From the NCBI RefSeq assembly GCF_001956295.1, contig NZ_MRTD01000006.1, forward strand, positions 306,657 through 370,656: DNA of 64,000 bases. The letters are read 5' to 3'. Shown piece after piece: positions 61,595 through 64,000 of the stretch. The notes under the pieces were generated by a model, which did not search any database, was not told the origin of the DNA, and saw only the letters and a list, made by a program, of their open reading frames with translations. This DNA is from Paenibacillus sp. FSL A5-0031. GTDB lineage: Bacteria > Bacillota > Bacilli > Paenibacillales > Paenibacillaceae. A program made the position numbers and the translations under genes. How positions within the stretch are numbered: the first letter of the stretch is position 1; every line of letters starts with the position of its first letter.

Positions 61595-63712
61595 TCACCA
61601 ATTTCCTTTGTCGTTATCACGCCCTATTCCTCTGTCTTTATCTTTATCTTTATCTTTATCCTTGTGCCTCTCTTTCTTTCTCTCTTTTTCTTGTTCTCTT
61701 TCTTTTTCCTTCTGTTTTTTCCTTTCTTCCCTGTCCTTTTTCCAATCCCGTTTCTTATCAGAATCATCATCTTTGTTCGATATATTATTTTTTTCTTTTT
61801 CCTTATCCTTCTTCTTCGGCAAAAGTTCTGGTGCCTTAGGAAACGGTATAACCGGCTCATCCTTTAATGCATCTGCGAATATGGCTTGAAAGACGGCAGC
61901 CGCAGCCTTTGAGCTCGTCGACAAATAATGGCTGCTGTCGCTTTGATCGTACCCAAGCCACACCGCGCCTACAAGCTGCGGAGTGTAGCCAACGAACCAA
62001 TTATCCTTTGCGCCGTAGCCCGTCGTGCCTAACATTTGTGTCGTTCCAGACTTGCCTGCAACTGGGCGGCCTTCAAGCATTGCAGCAGTACCCGTCCCAT
62101 CCTTTATGACTCCCTCTAACATAGCTGTCATCGTTCGGGCAATTTCTGGCTCCGTTACTTTCACACTGCCTTCACTCTGCTCGAATTCAGCCAGTACGCT
62201 GCCGTCTGCCGATTCGATGCGAGTAATGGTATGCGCATGATTACGAACGCCATCACTAGCGAATACGCCAAAAGCTTCAGCCATCTGAAGCGGCGATACA
62301 CCCTCATGAAGACCGCCGAGCGCAAGCCCTAGCGAGCGATCCTCATCTGTCAGAGGAATGCCAAAACGTGCCGCCGCATCCATTCCTTTTTCAATACCCA
62401 TTTCATTAAGCAGCTTCACAGCAGGTATATTGTATGAGTTAATAAGCGCTTCATAAAGTGACACTCTCCCATGAAAGGATCCGTCTGCGTTTTTTGGCTC
62501 ATAGCCGTTAATATTGATCGGTTCATCAACTAGATCATCGCTTGGCTTATAGCCAAGCTCCAGCGCAGGCGTGTATACCGCGATGGGCTTGATCGTTGAG
62601 CCTGGCTGACGGCTTAGCTGCGTCGCTCGGTTAAAGCCGCGAAATGGCTGCTCTCCTCTGCCTCCAACAATCGCCCGAATTCCGCCGTCACGCGGATCAA
62701 TCAGAACAGCACCGCTTTGAATGAGCTGATCTGCAGCACTATTTGGGAATAGAGATTCCTTCGCATACACCTGTTCCGCCGACTGCTGCATTTTCGTATC
62801 CAAAGCGGTATAGATTCGAAGCCCGCCCTGCAGCACTTCATTTTCCGATAACCCATATTGCGTCATCGCCTCACGAATGATCTGGTCCACATAATAAGGA
62901 TAGTTGATATCATCTACTCGATTAGGCTTTGCGCTCAGTAATTTCACAGGCTCATGAATAGCCTTATTGTATATATCCTCGCTAATTAGCGCTTGATCCT
63001 TCATAAGCTGAAGAACCACATTTCTTCGATCAACTGCTTTTTCTAGATGTTTATATGGAGTTAGGGCGGATGGAGCCTTTATTAGTCCAGCAAGCAGCGC
63101 TGCCTCCGCTACGCTAAGCTGATTTGGCTGCTTGCCAAAATACGTATGCGCCGCTCTATCGATTCCCCATGCTCCATCACCATAGTAGATCTGATTGAGG
63201 TACTTCTCCATAATATCCTCTTTGCTGTAGCTTTCCTCAATCTTTTTCGCCAAAAGCAGCTCATCCCACTTCCGCGACCAGGTTCTCTCCTGCGACAAAA
63301 AGACATTTTTCGCCAGCTGCTGTGTTATCGTGCTTCCGCCCTGTACGGTCCCGCCTGATGTTATATTTGTCCAAAACGCTCGGCTAATTGCCCGCATATC
63401 CATTCCTTCGTGCACGAAGTAACGTCTGTCCTCTACCGCAACAACGGCATCAACCATATGTTTTGGTATGTCTTCATAGGCAATCTCATCAATTTTATTG
63501 AAAGAAATACGGGTGGCTTCTGTACCATGCTGATCATACAAAATCGTAGCTGCCGGCAGCGGCACCTCAAGCTGTCCAATATCCTGCTTGCCGATCAGGA
63601 AACGAAATGCCCCCCATCCGCCTAAAACAGCGATAATAAGCAAAGCTGTACCTATGATCAAAATGTATTTTATCCTTTTCTTTTTCTTATTCGACTTTTT
63701 ATTCGTATTCAT
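61595..63712 (-). CDS. class A penicillin-binding protein (PBP1-type) with charged repeat tail
   Basis: 705-aa bifunctional peptidoglycan synthase. One membrane helix (about 15-36); GT51 transglycosylase with catalytic Glu94 in AVEDRRYF and QGGSTITQQLAKN; transpeptidase with QPGSTIKP (nucleophile Ser), NSYN and KSGTTQ. The last 74 residues are nearly all Lys, Asp, Glu and Arg, ending in KDKDKDKDKD and GRDNDKGNW; the DNA there is a pyrimidine tract with GATAAA hexamers. GGGGGAG precedes the ATG. Confidence 0.93.
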   Translation of the reverse strand: MNTNKKSNKKKKRIKYILIIGTALLIIAVLGGWGAFRFLIGKQDIGQLEVPLPAATILYDQHGTEATRISFNKIDEIAYEDIPKHMVDAVVAVEDRRYFVHEGMDMRAISRAFWTNITSGGTVQGGSTITQQLAKNVFLSQERTWSRKWDELLLAKKIEESYSKEDIMEKYLNQIYYGDGAWGIDRAAHTYFGKQPNQLSVAEAALLAGLIKAPSALTPYKHLEKAVDRRNVVLQLMKDQALISEDIYNKAIHEPVKLLSAKPNRVDDINYPYYVDQIIREAMTQYGLSENEVLQGGLRIYTALDTKMQQSAEQVYAKESLFPNSAADQLIQSGAVLIDPRDGGIRAIVGGRGEQPFRGFNRATQLSRQPGSTIKPIAVYTPALELGYKPSDDLVDEPININGYEPKNADGSFHGRVSLYEALINSYNIPAVKLLNEMGIEKGMDAAARFGIPLTDEDRSLGLALGGLHEGVSPLQMAEAFGVFASDGVRNHAHTITRIESADGSVLAEFEQSEGSVKVTEPEIARTMTAMLEGVIKDGTGTAAMLEGRPVAGKSGTTQMLGTTGYGAKDNWFVGYTPQLVGAVWLGYDQSDSSHYLSTSSKAAAAVFQAIFADALKDEPVIPFPKAPELLPKKKDKEKEKNNISNKDDDSDKKRDWKKDREERKKQKEKEREQEKERKKERHKDKDKDKDKDRGIGRDNDKGNW
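61635..61660. repeat. hexanucleotide tandem repeat in the PBP tail
   Basis: Four tcttta units on the plus strand (GATAAA, Asp-Lys, on the coding strand). Unit number change would lengthen or shorten the tail in frame. Confidence 0.85.
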
Positions 63713-63927
63713 CGTTTCTCCCCCTTGCCCTTGCTTCTCTCGGTTCTACATCATTCGCAGCGGAGTATCATTTTTAGTACGTTCGGCCCATGAACTGTCT
63801 TAACACACAAAAAAAAGCCCGGAAACTTTGCCTGCTCCCCAGCATCTTTTAGACTTATTTTAACAATCGTAAACAAATCGCTCATATTTTGTTTAGACGA
63901 TGACAGCATTATGCTTTCATCAAAAAA

Positions 63928-63966
63928 GAGGGTGTCTCAAAAGCCATAGGCTTTAGAGGCACCCTC
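63928..63966 (-). terminator. terminator for a minus-strand gene right of the window
   Basis: GAGGGTGTCTC...GAGGCACCCTC with GCC/GGC inner stem; followed on the minus strand by TTTTTTG. Its gene lies beyond 64000. Confidence 0.8.
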
Positions 63967-64000
63967 TCTTCAATGTTTTGAAATCTGTAAAAAACAAAGA

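Overview
The window looks like chromosome of a low-to-mid GC, spore-forming Gram-positive bacterium of the Paenibacillus group. The evidence is: SigI/RsgI, bacillithiol-type genes (BshB2-YojF), a Fur protein close to that of Bacillus subtilis, a T-box in front of the ilv-leu genes, an L20 leader before infC-rpmI-rplT, a secreted protease with copper-amine-oxidase-N repeats, and near-universal strong AGGAGG ribosome binding sites. I see no rRNA, tRNA, insertion sequence, prophage or CRISPR array. Most genes are on the minus strand. The assignment to Paenibacillus is inference from protein style, not from a search.

Layout. 1-11.2 kb: 5' two thirds of sucA (running off the left edge), a CE7 esterase, an AlkD-like repair protein, leucyl aminopeptidase, an orphan PAS histidine kinase, the sigI-rsgI pair, a zinc-ribbon protein whose leader holds four tandem hairpin repeats, and a PerR-box-controlled peroxiredoxin. 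11.2-18.2 kb: branched-chain amino acid synthesis. A Leu-type T-box drives ilvB-ilvN-ilvC-leuA; leuB is a separate unit behind a terminator; leuCD are absent. 18.2-22.7 kb: a Gly-rich small protein, the infC (AUU start)-rpmI-rplT operon and a membrane glycosyltransferase with a possible upstream small ORF. 22.7-32.6 kb: housekeeping enzymes (PAP2 phosphatase, TrmB, the YtqA/YtqB tRNA-modification pair, ManA, a B12-radical SAM protein, an exported serine protease, an RluA-type pseudouridine synthase).

32.7-48 kb: a GT39-type membrane glycosyltransferase overlapping a GPH-type transporter, a UvrD-like helicase with a C-terminal zinc ribbon, a PAS-HD-GYP protein, and a compact ECF41 sigma-factor cluster (flavin oxidoreductase, ECF41 sigma factor, cupin, acetyltransferase) with an ECF41-like promoter in front. 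Next come an APH-type kinase, leucine dehydrogenase, ferritin, a Fur-box-controlled DUF1450 mini-protein and a CtpA protease. 48-64 kb: a HAD phosphatase, an MHYT-PAS-GGDEF-EAL protein, fur (with a PerR-like box) divergent from rpmE2 (with a Zur-like box), a three-gene unit containing an SDR whose whole catalytic tetrad is replaced, a five-gene haem uptake/degradation operon under two Fur boxes, bacillithiol genes bshB2-yojF, a second DinB protein and a class A PBP with a 74-residue charged tail.

Common threads are metal and peroxide homeostasis (PerR, Fur and Zur-like operators next to peroxiredoxin, fur, ferritin, DUF1450, haem operon and rpmE2) and RNA-level control (T-box, L20 leader, structured ilv spacers, repeated leader hairpins). 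The strongest candidates for something new are the tandem leader hairpins with compensatory changes, the ECF41 cluster, the haem-binding protein with a predicted bis-His site, and the SDR with no canonical active site.
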